A DNA stretch of 64,000 nt from an uncultured Acidobacteriia bacterium (GCA_903875575.1 CAIQWJ010000074.1:156004-220003), one strand, 5' to 3'; counted from the first letter of the stretch, positions 27,316 to 36,753 are shown. Notes: generated from the letters alone by a model not told the origin. A program made the numbers and translations.

Positions 27316-29195
27316 GCGCACCGCAAATAGTCGCCAATATCGCGGCGTTTGCACTCCAGATCGCCCTGGTGACGGGCGTGGGTGCGCTGTTCGCTCTGCT
27401 TCTGCGAAGACACGAGCCTCGCCTGCGTTTGGTCTTCTGGCAAGTACTGCTGGTCGCGTGCCTGGCCCTGCCGTGGATTCGCGGCTGGCGACAGGAGGTT
27501 GTTACAGCCACGGCACGCGTGGAAACGGAAGCCGTCGCGCCCATGGCGACCTTACCGATCGCACCTGCCCGCCGCCCGCTGCCGAGTACGGAAATCGCAC
27601 TGAGCGTGTTGGCCGCCGGTGCGGCGCTGCGGCTGGGATGGCTGCTCCTCGGACTGTTCCGTCTGTCCGGATACCGCAGGCGGGGCCGTGCCACGCAATT
27701 CATTCCCGGCGTTTCGGGCGTGGATGTGCTCCTTTCAGATGACGTCGCCGGACCGGTCACGTTTGGCTGGCGCAACCCGGTCGTACTGTTGCCGGAAAGC
27801 TTCCCCGCCATGCCCGCCGAGATGCGAGATGCCATCCTCTGCCACGAACTCACCCACGTGGAGCGCAAGGACTGGACGTTCGCCATGGCGGAGGAACTCG
27901 TGCGTTCCGTGCTCTGGTTTCACCCCTGCATCTGGTGGCTGATCGCTGAAATCCAGTTGTCGCGCGAGCAAACGGTGGACCAGATGGTGATCGAAATCAC
28001 CCGGGCGCGTGGCCCTTACATCGACGCGCTTCTCATGATGGCGGGAGCCGCAGATTCGGGAACGCCGCGGCTCGATCTCGCCCCCGCACCCATGTTCCTG
28101 CGTCGGAGGCATCTCAAACGAAGGCTGCTGGAAGTGGCCGGGGAGTCCAATATGAAAAACCTTTCAAAGATTCGCCTGGCGTGTGCCGGCTGCGCAGCGG
28201 CGGTCATGCTGGCAGGTGTTTGCTGGCTCGCGACCGGTGCCTTTCCGCTGACAGCAGCACCACAGACCGTGAGCGACGCGGTGGGTGTCGCCGTGAACGC
28301 CAGCGGGTTACCGCTGCTGCACAGGCCGTCGATGGCTTATCCGGCTGAGGCTTTGGCGAAAGGTATCCAGGGAACGGTCGTCGCGGAGTTGAAGCTCGAC
28401 GCCCGGGGAGAAGTGAGCGATGCCTTGATTCTCAGCGGGCCGGAGGCCCTGCGCAGGAACGTGCTGCAGTCTGTCCTGACATGGCATTTCGATTCGTCTG
28501 TTGCCTCGACAGCGCGCACCGTAAGCATTGACTTTGCGAAGCCGGCCAATGCGGCGGATCCGGCGGTTCATCCGGCCCCGACCGCCGCCTTTGCCCCCGC
28601 AAACGGCCCGGCGTCCCGGCCGGCAACGCCCCGTCTGGTTCGCATTCTGGTCAGCGGTCTCTCGCAACAGGCGCAGGCAGCTCTTCTTGCCCGACTGCCG
28701 GTTCACGAGAGATCGGCCTGGTACCCGGGACTGCTCGCCTCGGTGGAAAAAGCCGCCAAAGACTTCGATTCCCATCTGAAAACGACCGTCTTCCTCAACC
28801 GAGGTAACCAGCAGGAGGTCGCCCTGCTGATCGGCCCGGAAGCCGAGGGAGTTCCTCCACAACCAGCGCAGGCCCTGAACACTCCTGCTTCACCTCTGCC
28901 CGCGGGCGTTTACAGCGTGGGCAATGGCGTCCTGCAGCCGATGTTGATCAGCAAAGTGGATCCCCAGTATTCGGAAGAAGCCCGCAAGGCGACATTCAAC
29001 GGCACCATGACGCTTTCGGTTGTGGTTGACACCGACGGGAAGGCGGAAAACGTTCAGGTTGTGCGCAGCCTCGGCATGGGCCTGGACGAAAAGGCGATTG
29101 AGGCGGTTCGGCAGTGGGTGTTCAGACCGGGCACCTATCAGGGAGCACCCGTGCCCGTGCGGGCGATGCTCGAAGTGAATTTCCGCCTGTTGTAA
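27312..29195 (+). CDS. M56 (BlaR1-type) metallopeptidase with two TonB C-domains and a POTRA-like module
   Basis: A 627-residue inner-membrane protein. TM segments lie near 10-30, 37-55 and 95-118. The M56 zinc motif HELTH is at 178-182 with the downstream glutamate region (RSVLWFHPCIWWLIAEIQLSREQTVDQ, ~198-225). A further TM (~297-315) leads to a periplasmic part: a TonB-type C-domain (334-400), a POTRA-like unit (441-495, VRILVSGLSQQAQAALLARL), and a second TonB C-domain (543-627, ending VRAMLEVNFRLL). BlaR1 has a penicillin-binding sensor at this place, so here the sensor is replaced. It starts inside the end of blaI. The likely role is signal-triggered cleavage of BlaI. Confidence 0.88.
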   Translation: MSAPQIVANIAAFALQIALVTGVGALFALLLRRHEPRLRLVFWQVLLVACLALPWIRGWRQEVVTATARVETEAVAPMATLPIAPARRPLPSTEIALSVLAAGAALRLGWLLLGLFRLSGYRRRGRATQFIPGVSGVDVLLSDDVAGPVTFGWRNPVVLLPESFPAMPAEMRDAILCHELTHVERKDWTFAMAEELVRSVLWFHPCIWWLIAEIQLSREQTVDQMVIEITRARGPYIDALLMMAGAADSGTPRLDLAPAPMFLRRRHLKRRLLEVAGESNMKNLSKIRLACAGCAAAVMLAGVCWLATGAFPLTAAPQTVSDAVGVAVNASGLPLLHRPSMAYPAEALAKGIQGTVVAELKLDARGEVSDALILSGPEALRRNVLQSVLTWHFDSSVASTARTVSIDFAKPANAADPAVHPAPTAAFAPANGPASRPATPRLVRILVSGLSQQAQAALLARLPVHERSAWYPGLLASVEKAAKDFDSHLKTTVFLNRGNQQEVALLIGPEAEGVPPQPAQALNTPASPLPAGVYSVGNGVLQPMLISKVDPQYSEEARKATFNGTMTLSVVVDTDGKAENVQVVRSLGMGLDEKAIEAVRQWVFRPGTYQGAPVPVRAMLEVNFRLL

Positions 29196-29217
29196 CGCAC
29201 TCTCCGGGAGAAACACT

Positions 29218-31611
29218 ATGGACACCGCACAAATCTGGAACAACGTCCTCGTCTATGGGGTACAGATCGGGCTGCTGGTCGGGATCGGCGCGGGGCTGCC
29301 TGCGCTGTTGCGACTCCGGGTTGCGCACGCGCGCCTGTTGTATTGGCAGTTCTTGCTGGTGGCGTGCCTCGCCTTGCCGTGGTTCCGGCCATGGCAGAGC
29401 GAAGTTGTGGCGGTCAACCCCGCAGCGGTTACATGGCTGCACCCCGCGAACGTGCAGATTGCTCCGCCGGTCGCGTCTTTCGTCATGCCGTCATTCCCCA
29501 CCATCGCATTATGGCTGCTCGCGGCCGGCATGGCGGCACGCCTGGCCTCGCTCGCGCTCGGCTTGCTGAAACTATCCCGCTATCGCCGCCGCGGACACGC
29601 GATTCCGTTGCCCGCGGAGTGGAGATCTACCGCCAGGCCCGCCCGGATTCTCGTTTCGGAAGAAGCTGCGGGACCCGTGACTTTCGGTTTCTTCCGCCCC
29701 GTGGTCTTGTTGCCATCGAGTTTCCCGGCTATGCCTGAGAGCATGCGCAACGCGATCCTGTTCCACGAACTGCTGCATGTGGAACGGCACGACTGGCTGT
29801 TCACGCTCGGCGAGGAAATCCTCCGTGCCGCGTTCTGGTTCCATCCCGCCGTCTGGTGGGTGTTGGGAGAAATTCAGTTGTCGCGCGAACAGACTGTGGA
29901 CCAGGCAGTGATTGAAATGACGCAATCGCGCGACCCCTATGTGGACGCCCTGCTCGCCATGGCCGGTGTTCACCAGCCACTGGAGCTATCGCCCGCGCCG
30001 CTGTTCCTGCGCCGACGGCATTTGAGACAGAGAGTATTTGGAATTGTTCAGGAGGCGAGGACGAAGATGTCGAACACGAGAGTGAGACTGGCCCAGGTGG
30101 CGGCGGTCATGACGATTGCGCTGGCGGGCTGGTTCGTGACGGGTGCCATTCCCCTGCATGCGCAGCCGCAGGTGGTGACCGATGGACCAGGCGTTTCGGT
30201 GAATCTGAATGGTTCGCAATTGCTGCATCGCCCCGCAGTGATGTATCCAGCGGATGCGCTCTCGAAGGGAGTGGAAGGGACTATCGTGGCGCAGGTACGG
30301 CTCGATTCGTCAGGCGAAGTGATTGACGCGGCGATTCTCAGCGGACCGGATGAATTACGCAGGAGCGTGCAGCAATGTGTATTGACGTGGCATTTTGATC
30401 GGAGCGCGGGTTCGGCGGTGCGCGTGGTCAATATCGACTTCGTGAAGCCGTTCGCTGCGCCGTCTGCTGGTGACAACCTGAACAGCGCAAAGGCCGAGTT
30501 GCAGTCCGCGAATGACAGTTTGACAGCGGCACGACAGGTGCAAGCCCCGGCGACGCAACTTGAACAATTGAGTTCCCGTCAGGCAGCAGCAGATCAGACC
30601 TACCAGAATCTATTGCGGCAGGCGCAAACGGCGCAGGCAGGCCAAGCGTTACTCCAGCGACCAGCCGCAGCGCCAAACGACCAGGCACTGGAACAGCAGT
30701 ATGAGTTCCTGCGAAGCGCCGTGACGCAAGCACAGGAGCAGTTGGCAACAGCCCGGCAACAGCAGGCATCTCCGTTGCAGATTCAGAGTCGACAGTCCAC
30801 GGTCGATGACGTGTATCGGAGATTAGTTGCCTTCAAGGAGGCAAACGCGGGCACACTGCCGGAATCCAGGATTGCCATCCAGCAGCAGGCGGTTGTGGGT
30901 TTCGTTCAGGACTTACTCGACAAAGCGCGGTATGACCTCGCACAGTCGCAGCAGCAACACGCAACACCGGAGCAGCTACGCCAGAACCAGAGCGTTGTTG
31001 ATGACATCACCAGGAAACTGCAACTTGCTCAGGCCAACAGCGCCCAGATCCAGCGCTTCGCCGAATCCGGCATCATCGAACGGATCGAAGTCACGGGCCT
31101 GTCCGACTCCGCTAAAGCCGAACTTCTCGAACAACTGCCGGCCCATGTGGGCGACCCGTACTCGTTCGAGAAATTGCAACCCATTCAGGCAGCAGTCACG
31201 CGATTCGACTCCCATCTGATCGTGGCCGTCAGCGGCAGACCAGGTGCCTACACGCTCAACATCCGCACGCAACAGCCGTCTGCCTTCACAACACCCGCAA
31301 CTCCAGGCACTTTGCCGGCAGGCGCGGTCAGAGTAGGTGCTAATGTCCAGGCAGCGAACCTGATCAGTTCCCCCGCCCCCACCTATCCACCACTCGCGAA
31401 GATGGCGCGCCAGCAAGGCACCGTGACGCTGGAGGCGACCATCGGAAAAGACGGCACCATCCAGGACCTGAAAGTGATCTCCGGACCACCGCTGCTGATC
31501 CCGGCTGCCATGGACGCCGTCAAGAAATGGGTTTACAAGCCGTGGCTGTTGAACGGCACACCAGTGGATGTCCTGACCACGATCGACATTCACTTCACCC
31601 TCGCGCCATAG
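29218..31611 (+). CDS. M56 metallopeptidase paralogue with TonB/POTRA-like domains and Gln-rich coiled coil
   Basis: A 797-residue paralogue of the preceding gene, clearly a tandem duplicate by shared order and strings (PVTFGFFRPVVLLPSSFPAMP against the equivalent in copy 1). TM segments are near 10-30, 37-55 and 90-115. The zinc motif HELLH is at 183-187 with HPAVWWVLGEIQLSREQTVDQ after it. Then come a TM (~295-312), a first TonB C-domain (~335-400), an inserted Gln/Ala-rich coiled-coil region (~420-610, many AQ/QQ heptads) absent from copy 1, a POTRA-like unit (~620-675), and a C-terminal TonB domain (~710-797). The insertion would lengthen the periplasmic arm. A small gap of 22 bases separates it from copy 1. 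Confidence 0.88.
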   Translation: MDTAQIWNNVLVYGVQIGLLVGIGAGLPALLRLRVAHARLLYWQFLLVACLALPWFRPWQSEVVAVNPAAVTWLHPANVQIAPPVASFVMPSFPTIALWLLAAGMAARLASLALGLLKLSRYRRRGHAIPLPAEWRSTARPARILVSEEAAGPVTFGFFRPVVLLPSSFPAMPESMRNAILFHELLHVERHDWLFTLGEEILRAAFWFHPAVWWVLGEIQLSREQTVDQAVIEMTQSRDPYVDALLAMAGVHQPLELSPAPLFLRRRHLRQRVFGIVQEARTKMSNTRVRLAQVAAVMTIALAGWFVTGAIPLHAQPQVVTDGPGVSVNLNGSQLLHRPAVMYPADALSKGVEGTIVAQVRLDSSGEVIDAAILSGPDELRRSVQQCVLTWHFDRSAGSAVRVVNIDFVKPFAAPSAGDNLNSAKAELQSANDSLTAARQVQAPATQLEQLSSRQAAADQTYQNLLRQAQTAQAGQALLQRPAAAPNDQALEQQYEFLRSAVTQAQEQLATARQQQASPLQIQSRQSTVDDVYRRLVAFKEANAGTLPESRIAIQQQAVVGFVQDLLDKARYDLAQSQQQHATPEQLRQNQSVVDDITRKLQLAQANSAQIQRFAESGIIERIEVTGLSDSAKAELLEQLPAHVGDPYSFEKLQPIQAAVTRFDSHLIVAVSGRPGAYTLNIRTQQPSAFTTPATPGTLPAGAVRVGANVQAANLISSPAPTYPPLAKMARQQGTVTLEATIGKDGTIQDLKVISGPPLLIPAAMDAVKKWVYKPWLLNGTPVDVLTTIDIHFTLAP

Positions 31612-31625
31612 CGATAATATTCGCA

Positions 31626-32132
31626 GTGCCGACATTCCGCTCCTTCGATCCGAATAACCCGGACGACGCGACTGCTTTTCGCGAACTCAACGAAGCCTGG
31701 ATCATGCAATACTTCGCCCTCGAAGCGAAAGACCTGGAAGTCCTGGGCGACCCTGTGAAGTACATTCTCCGCCCCGGCGGGGAGATCGTCATGGCGATGC
31801 TCGACAACCGCGCCGTCGGCTGCTGCGCTCTGCTGCCGATGTCCGATGGCGGCTTCGAGATCGGCAAAATGGCGGTGTCGGAAGGGTGCCGCGGCCAGGG
31901 GATCGGCAAGAAGCTGCTGGCATACGTCATAGAACGCGCCTGGCAACTCGGCGCAAAACGGCTCTATCTTGAAACCAACGCGAAGCTCCCCAACGCCATC
32001 CACATCTATGAGGCGCAGGGGTTCCGGCATCTGCCACCGGAGCGGGTCCTCCCCTCGCCGTACGCGCGATCCGGCATCTACATGGAGTTGTTGCCCGATC
32101 CACCGAAAACCCCGGCTATACTGGCGGAATGA
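31626..32132 (+). CDS. GNAT family N-acetyltransferase
   Basis: A 168-residue acetyltransferase. The acetyl-CoA-binding motif A reads VSEGCRGQGIGKKLLAYVIERA (~residues 85-106), followed by motif B (LYLETNAKLPNAIHIYEAQGF). A GTG start at 31626 gives PTFRSFDP at the N-terminus and lies 14 bases after the M56 gene. It overlaps the next gene by four bases. Substrate unknown; nothing ties it to the BlaI system other than position. Confidence 0.85.
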   Translation: MPTFRSFDPNNPDDATAFRELNEAWIMQYFALEAKDLEVLGDPVKYILRPGGEIVMAMLDNRAVGCCALLPMSDGGFEIGKMAVSEGCRGQGIGKKLLAYVIERAWQLGAKRLYLETNAKLPNAIHIYEAQGFRHLPPERVLPSPYARSGIYMELLPDPPKTPAILAE

Positions 32133-33790
32133 AGCGTCACGAGTCCGTAACACTGCGTTATGCAGCGGCAACCGCCGCCGTCTTGCTGGCGGTTTCCGCC
32201 TCCGCGCAGGAGAAGACCGACTACAGTCTGGTCCATCTCATCAAGCAGGAAGCCTTCGATCATTCGCAGGTGATGACGACACTCGCGTCGCTGACCGACC
32301 GCTACGGGCCGCGCCTTACCGTCTCGCCCGAGTTCGATGAAGCTGCCGACTGGACCATGAAAATCATGAAAAGCTGGCAACTCGCGAATGTCCATGCCGA
32401 AAGCTGGGGCCCGTTCGGGCGCGCGTGGTCCCTGCAGCACTTTTCGGTGGAGATGCTTGCCCCGCGCTATGCCTCGCTCAATGCTATGCCCCTCGCCTGG
32501 AGCCCGTCCATCGGCAAACCCGTTACCGCCGACCTGGTCATAGCGCCGTTCACCGTGACCACTTCTAACCTTGCGAAGACCGATGCGGATTGGGAGAAGT
32601 ACAAGCTCGACTGGCACGGCAAACTGCGCGACAAGATTGTGTTGTTCAACAAGCCGCACACGAGTTCGCTCGGTGCCAATCCCGACTTTCGCCGCTACAC
32701 CGACGCAGATCTGGCCGCGCTCGCGAAGTCGCCCGATCCCGGTGCCCCGAAGATCAACGTCAAGTTTGAAGACATCCGACTTCCGGACGATCCCGCCGAA
32801 GTGGCCGCCTACGTGGCTTCGCTGCCCACCGCCGTCCGCACCATACTGACCGACAAAGCCCGGGAAGCCGCAGAAAAGCGAGACCAGTGGTTTGCCGCGG
32901 AAGGTGTTGTGGCGATTTTCCTGGAAGACGCGCGGGCGCACGAAGGGAGGGTCTTCGCGGAGGCAGCCGGGACCCGTATGGTGTCCGGGCCAATCGGCCC
33001 CCCGAAGTTTCGGGTCACGGAAGAACAATACAATCGCATCGGCCGCTTGCTGGAAGCGAAGGAAGCAGTGAAGGTGCGCGTGGATCTGGAAGCCACGATC
33101 GGCAACGCCGACCTCAATGCAAAGAACATCATCGCCGAAATCCCGGGCGGGTCAAAAAAAGACGAAGTCGTGATGATCGGCGCGCATTTCGACTCCTGGC
33201 ATGGCGGCACCGGCGCAACTGATAACGCGGCAGGCAGCGCCGTCATGCTGGAAGTGATGCGCATCCTGAGCACTCTGAAAGTTAAGATGGACCGCACCGT
33301 GCGAATCGCGCTTTGGAGTGGCGAAGAGGAGGGCCTTCTCGGTTCGAAGGCGTATGTGAAGGAACACTTCGGCGACCCCGTGACCATGGTCGTCACCGGC
33401 GAGCAGGCGAAACTGGCCGCCTACTTCAATCTGGATAACGGCAGTGGCAGAGTTCGCGGCGTGTACCTACAGGGGAATGACGCGGCCCGCCCGTTCTTCG
33501 AACGCGCATTCACGCCGTTCCGTGATTTGGGCGTGGGCACCATCTCACTGCGCGATACCGGTGGCACCGATCACCTATCCTTCGACGCCGTCGGTATTCC
33601 CGGCTTCCAGTTCATTCAGGACCCGCTCGATTACAGCACCATCACGCACCATTCCACGATGGACACCTATGACCATCTGGTGCCGGCCGATCTGATCGAG
33701 GCCTCCGCTGTAATCGCCAGCATAGTCGCCATGGAAGCGAACGCGCCGGACGCGATGCCGCGCAAGCCGCTACCCGCGCCGCAGAAGTAG
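32129..33790 (+). CDS. secreted M28-family zinc aminopeptidase
   Basis: A 553-residue protein with a signal peptide (residues 1-26, AVSASAQ). A protease-associated (PA-like) insertion spans ~130-290. The M28 catalytic domain shows the co-catalytic metal ligands: H353 and D355 in HFDSW, D365 in TDNAAG, E399/E400 in SGEEEG, D481 in GGTDHLSF and a C-terminal H in THHSTMD. It should hydrolyse peptides in the periplasm or outside the cell. It overlaps the GNAT gene by four bases. Confidence 0.9.
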   Translation: MKRHESVTLRYAAATAAVLLAVSASAQEKTDYSLVHLIKQEAFDHSQVMTTLASLTDRYGPRLTVSPEFDEAADWTMKIMKSWQLANVHAESWGPFGRAWSLQHFSVEMLAPRYASLNAMPLAWSPSIGKPVTADLVIAPFTVTTSNLAKTDADWEKYKLDWHGKLRDKIVLFNKPHTSSLGANPDFRRYTDADLAALAKSPDPGAPKINVKFEDIRLPDDPAEVAAYVASLPTAVRTILTDKAREAAEKRDQWFAAEGVVAIFLEDARAHEGRVFAEAAGTRMVSGPIGPPKFRVTEEQYNRIGRLLEAKEAVKVRVDLEATIGNADLNAKNIIAEIPGGSKKDEVVMIGAHFDSWHGGTGATDNAAGSAVMLEVMRILSTLKVKMDRTVRIALWSGEEEGLLGSKAYVKEHFGDPVTMVVTGEQAKLAAYFNLDNGSGRVRGVYLQGNDAARPFFERAFTPFRDLGVGTISLRDTGGTDHLSFDAVGIPGFQFIQDPLDYSTITHHSTMDTYDHLVPADLIEASAVIASIVAMEANAPDAMPRKPLPAPQK

Positions 33791-33810
33791 CGAAAGTCGC
33801 GGGCGAAAAC

Positions 33811-33863
33811 GCCTACTCCACAACCAAGCGTCAACAGTTTTGCAGACTCTGCGTGGAGTAGGC
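33811..33863. repeat. 11-bp inverted repeat between convergent genes
   Basis: GCCTACTCCAC (33811-33821) and its complement (33853-33863) bracket 31 bases. The right arm runs into a second small palindrome, AGGCC-TTT-GGCCT (33860-33872). It lies between the convergent M28 and DUF481 genes and may be a bidirectional terminator or a REP-like element. Confidence 0.5.
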
Positions 33864-33900
33864 CTTTGGCCTGCGCGTTTCGTTTCCGACAGCTTGCTTA

Positions 33901-34962
33901 TTAGTGCCCGAAGGTCATGCCGAGACCAGTGGTGTACAGCACGTCATTCGGCTTGCGCCCCAATGAGTGATCGCTCAGATACCGGTCGCCGAACGCGATG
34001 TTCCAGACCAGCCATTTATGCAGCTTCACGTTCGCGCTGACATCGAGATTGGCGCGATAGGCACCGCTCGTGGTCAGGTTGTTGAACATGCGGAAGGATT
34101 CGGAAAGCCCGACCGTGCCATTCATCGCATAGCCCAGATCGTCGCCCCAGTAGAATTCGCCCGAGGTGCGGGTAATGCCAACGGTCGCCGGGGCCACAAT
34201 GGAGAACTTGTCGCGGTCGTAGTCGAAACCGGTCGGAATGGTCAGCGTTCCCTTCTTGCCCTTCCACGCCCGGTAGCTCGCACCGCCACCCAGCACGAAG
34301 CGCAGATCCAGATTCTGGAACTTGTCGTATTCGTAGTCGTTGAAAGTGTTGATGGCCAGCCGCGAACCGATATTGCGCGCGTACTTCCAGCCGCCGCGAA
34401 CTGCCTGAGCTGTCCCGGAACTCACGCCATTCACCGTCGACGAGGCCTTCACCACGTTGAAGTAGACTGCGGTGGTGTCATGATTGGTGACGCGCGAACT
34501 GTTCACTCCGAAGTTAAAACTGCTGGTGACTGAGTTGCCCGCTGTGCCCGCCAACCCTACCGCCGCGGAACCCTTCCACAACTGAAACAGAGTCGGATGC
34601 AGCAGTCTTTCATAGGCCGCCTGCTCCGACGAATCGCGAATTGTCGCAATTGCCGCGGGCGCGACCGATTGAGGACTGCCCGCGCCCGTCAGCGTAATCT
34701 GTCCGCCGCCTGACCCGATGGTCGCCTTCACTGCCGGCGCGCCTCCCGTCACCACCACGTTCAACGGTGCGGCCGACTGGACAGCCGTCACCTGATCCCA
34801 CGGCACCGTCACAGTACCCATCAAATCCGACTTGATCGTCAGATCGTTGCCGTCCTTTTTTACTATCGAGCCGGTCACCCGATCGCCGTTCTTAAGCGTA
34901 ATCTGATCCGCCCATGCTGCGCATGCTGCCACAGATAGAAACAATGCAATGATTCGTTTCAT
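33901..34962 (-). CDS. DUF481 family outer-membrane/secreted protein
   Basis: A 353-residue protein with a signal peptide (residues 1-19, ACAAWA). Residues 20-65 form a small SH3-like or LSm-like unit (DQITLKNGDRVTGSIVKKDGNDLTIKSD) that is commonly attached to DUF481. The rest (~130-353) alternates hydrophobic and polar strands rich in aromatic residues, as in a beta barrel, ending GLGMTFGH. DUF481 proteins resemble salt-induced outer-membrane proteins of unknown function. The ATG at 34962 fits the signal peptide; an in-frame start at 34983 adds seven residues. It is divergent from hrcA. Confidence 0.82.
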   Translation of the reverse strand: MKRIIALFLSVAACAAWADQITLKNGDRVTGSIVKKDGNDLTIKSDLMGTVTVPWDQVTAVQSAAPLNVVVTGGAPAVKATIGSGGGQITLTGAGSPQSVAPAAIATIRDSSEQAAYERLLHPTLFQLWKGSAAVGLAGTAGNSVTSSFNFGVNSSRVTNHDTTAVYFNVVKASSTVNGVSSGTAQAVRGGWKYARNIGSRLAINTFNDYEYDKFQNLDLRFVLGGGASYRAWKGKKGTLTIPTGFDYDRDKFSIVAPATVGITRTSGEFYWGDDLGYAMNGTVGLSESFRMFNNLTTSGAYRANLDVSANVKLHKWLVWNIAFGDRYLSDHSLGRKPNDVLYTTGLGMTFGH

Positions 34963-35006
34963 TTGTCGTCCGTTCTTCACCAACTTGTTATTCTCTCAAA
35001 TGGCCG

Positions 35007-35037
35007 CTGACAACAGCGACCCGCTCCGTTATATAGT
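35007..35037 (+). promoter_or_regulatory. candidate sigma-70-like promoter of hrcA
   Basis: CTGACA (35007-35012) and TATAGT (35032-35037) are separated by 19 bases (or TGACAA with 18). The predicted start of transcription lies about 15 bases before the hrcA ATG at 35057, which supports that start over the upstream in-frame ones. No CIRCE element (the HrcA operator) is visible nearby. Confidence 0.35.
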
Positions 35038-35056
35038 CAAAGCAGGCGGCCCAGAC

Positions 35057-36088
35057 ATGCAGTCGGTACCCAGACAACTCACGGCGCGGGAGCGAACGAT
35101 CCTTCACCAGATTGTTGGCGCCCATATCGAATCCGGCGAACCGGTCGGTTCCCGCACGCTCGCCCGTCTGCGACACCTCTCTCTCAGCCCCGCCACCATT
35201 CGCAACGTGATGGCAGATCTTGCGGACGATGGCTACCTCGCCCAACCTCACGCTTCCGCCGGCCGCGTGCCCACCGACAAAGCCTTCCGCGATTTCGCGG
35301 CCAGTGTTCCATCCCGCCCGCTGCCGCCTAACGAGCGCCAACGCTTGTATGCGCGCATGCAATCCGCTCATTCTCTGGAAGACCGCGTGGCAACTGCATC
35401 CAGCGTGCTCACAGAATTCACGCACAACGTCGGGATCGCCACCGCCCTGCCTGTCTCTTCGCAGGAACTCGAAAACATCGAACTTGTCGGGCTGTCGGAA
35501 CGCCGTGTGCTCATGATTGTTGCCACACGCGACCGCATGGTGCGCAACCGCGTAGTCACGCTGGACCGCGAAATGCCGCAGAACGATCTGACCCTGCTGC
35601 GCAATTACGTCAACCATCATTTCGCCGGCTGGACGCTGGAACGCGCCCGTCTGGAATTGCTTCGCCGCATTGAAGAGGAACGCGCCCGCTACGACGAAAT
35701 CCTGCGCCACCTGACGGTTCTCTGTCAAAAGGGCCTCTTCGCGGATTCCGATCCGCAGCTCGCCATGGACGGCGCATCGTATCTGGTAGGTCTGGACCTC
35801 CATCTCACCCGCGAGCACATGCACGAACTCTTCCGGGCGCTCGAACAGAAGCAGCAGGTGGTGGCGCTGCTGGACCGGTTTCTGGACAGTTCCCACGGCC
35901 GGGTGGGAGTCCATGTCGGTCTCGAAGACGCCCACGCTTCCATGCGGGAACTGGCGCTGATCGGCGTCACGGTGGACCTGCCATCGGGCGTCAGAGCGCG
36001 AATCGCGGTGCTGGGGCCCATGCGAATGAACTACGAACGCGTCATCTCCGCCGTCCGTCAGATCGGCGAAGCTTTCGAGGCCGTTTAA
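35057..36088 (+). CDS. hrcA: heat-inducible transcription repressor HrcA
   Basis: A 343-residue repressor. Residues 1-75 are the winged helix (LTARERTILHQIVGAHIESGEPVGSRTLAR, then SPATIRNVMADLADDGYLAQPHASAGRVPTD). A GAF-like inducer domain and dimerisation region follow (~90-343), ending GPMRMNYERVISAVRQIGEAFEAV. HrcA represses groE/dnaK operons at CIRCE and is reactivated by GroEL. Frame-open starts at 35000 and 34949 exist, but the domain begins right after 35057. It leads hrcA-grpE-dnaJ; dnaK is not in the window. Confidence 0.95.
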   Translation: MQSVPRQLTARERTILHQIVGAHIESGEPVGSRTLARLRHLSLSPATIRNVMADLADDGYLAQPHASAGRVPTDKAFRDFAASVPSRPLPPNERQRLYARMQSAHSLEDRVATASSVLTEFTHNVGIATALPVSSQELENIELVGLSERRVLMIVATRDRMVRNRVVTLDREMPQNDLTLLRNYVNHHFAGWTLERARLELLRRIEEERARYDEILRHLTVLCQKGLFADSDPQLAMDGASYLVGLDLHLTREHMHELFRALEQKQQVVALLDRFLDSSHGRVGVHVGLEDAHASMRELALIGVTVDLPSGVRARIAVLGPMRMNYERVISAVRQIGEAFEAV

Positions 36089-36156
36089 CGGCCTTCCCGG
36101 TTTTTCCGCACCAGATGTTAACCTGATATCAGATAAGTCGTCACCCAGAATCTACC

Positions 36157-36735
36157 GTGGAAAACTCTGAAATCAAGACGGACGCCGCGTCCGCGAATAC
36201 TCCGGCTTCCGAGGCGGCAATTCCCGCTGAACTCGACCAACTGCGCATCGAGCGAGACGGTCTGCGCGTGGAACGGGACGACCTGCGCGATACGCTGCTG
36301 CGCCGCCAGGCCGAATTCGATAATTTCCGTAAGCGCGCCGAACGCGAACGGCAGGAACATAGCCAGTTCGCCAGCATGGACGTTATCGGGGATCTCCTGC
36401 CGATTCTTGACGACTTCGAACGCGCCCTGACGGCCGATTCCAGCAGCCCGGAATACGCCAAGGGCGTTCAGATGATCTACAACCGCATGGCGGAGTCGAT
36501 GAAGAAAACCGGCCTCGAACAGATTGAGGCCGTCGGCCAGCCGTTTGACCCGCACATGCACCAGGCCATCGAGCGTGTGGAAACCAACGACTCGCCGGAT
36601 AACACGGTGGTCGGCGAATTCCAGAAGGGCTATCAGTTCAAAGGCAAACTGCTGCGTCCGTCCATGGTTCGGGTCGCAGTGCCGCTCGCTGTCCCCGCGC
36701 CACCCCGCAGTGATTCCAAGTTTCTAAACATCTAA
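36157..36735 (+). CDS. grpE: nucleotide exchange factor GrpE
   Basis: A 192-residue DnaK co-chaperone. An acidic N-terminal segment and a long coiled coil (~28-75, LRIERDGLRVERDDLRDTLLRR) precede the four-helix bundle and the C-terminal beta wing; the conserved FDPHMHQAI motif is at ~128-136 and the end reads QFKGKLLRPSMVRVAVP. The start is GTG. It sits 68 bases after hrcA and 18 before dnaJ, in the heat-shock operon. Confidence 0.95.
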   Translation: MENSEIKTDAASANTPASEAAIPAELDQLRIERDGLRVERDDLRDTLLRRQAEFDNFRKRAERERQEHSQFASMDVIGDLLPILDDFERALTADSSSPEYAKGVQMIYNRMAESMKKTGLEQIEAVGQPFDPHMHQAIERVETNDSPDNTVVGEFQKGYQFKGKLLRPSMVRVAVPLAVPAPPRSDSKFLNI

Positions 36736-36753
36736 TTACCTGAGCGAACCGCC

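Noticed and set aside
28308..28862. minus-strand frames opposite the M56 genes
   Set aside because: They overlap strongly supported TonB and M56 coding sequence and show no conserved domain.
34949..35056. longer N-terminus for HrcA from 34949 or 35000
   Set aside because: The extra residues do not look like the winged helix, overlap the divergent DUF481 leader, and would include the candidate promoter.
34963..35056. CIRCE operator in front of hrcA
   Set aside because: No TTAGCACTC-N9-GAGTGCTAA type inverted repeat was found. HrcA may regulate groE or dnaK elsewhere.
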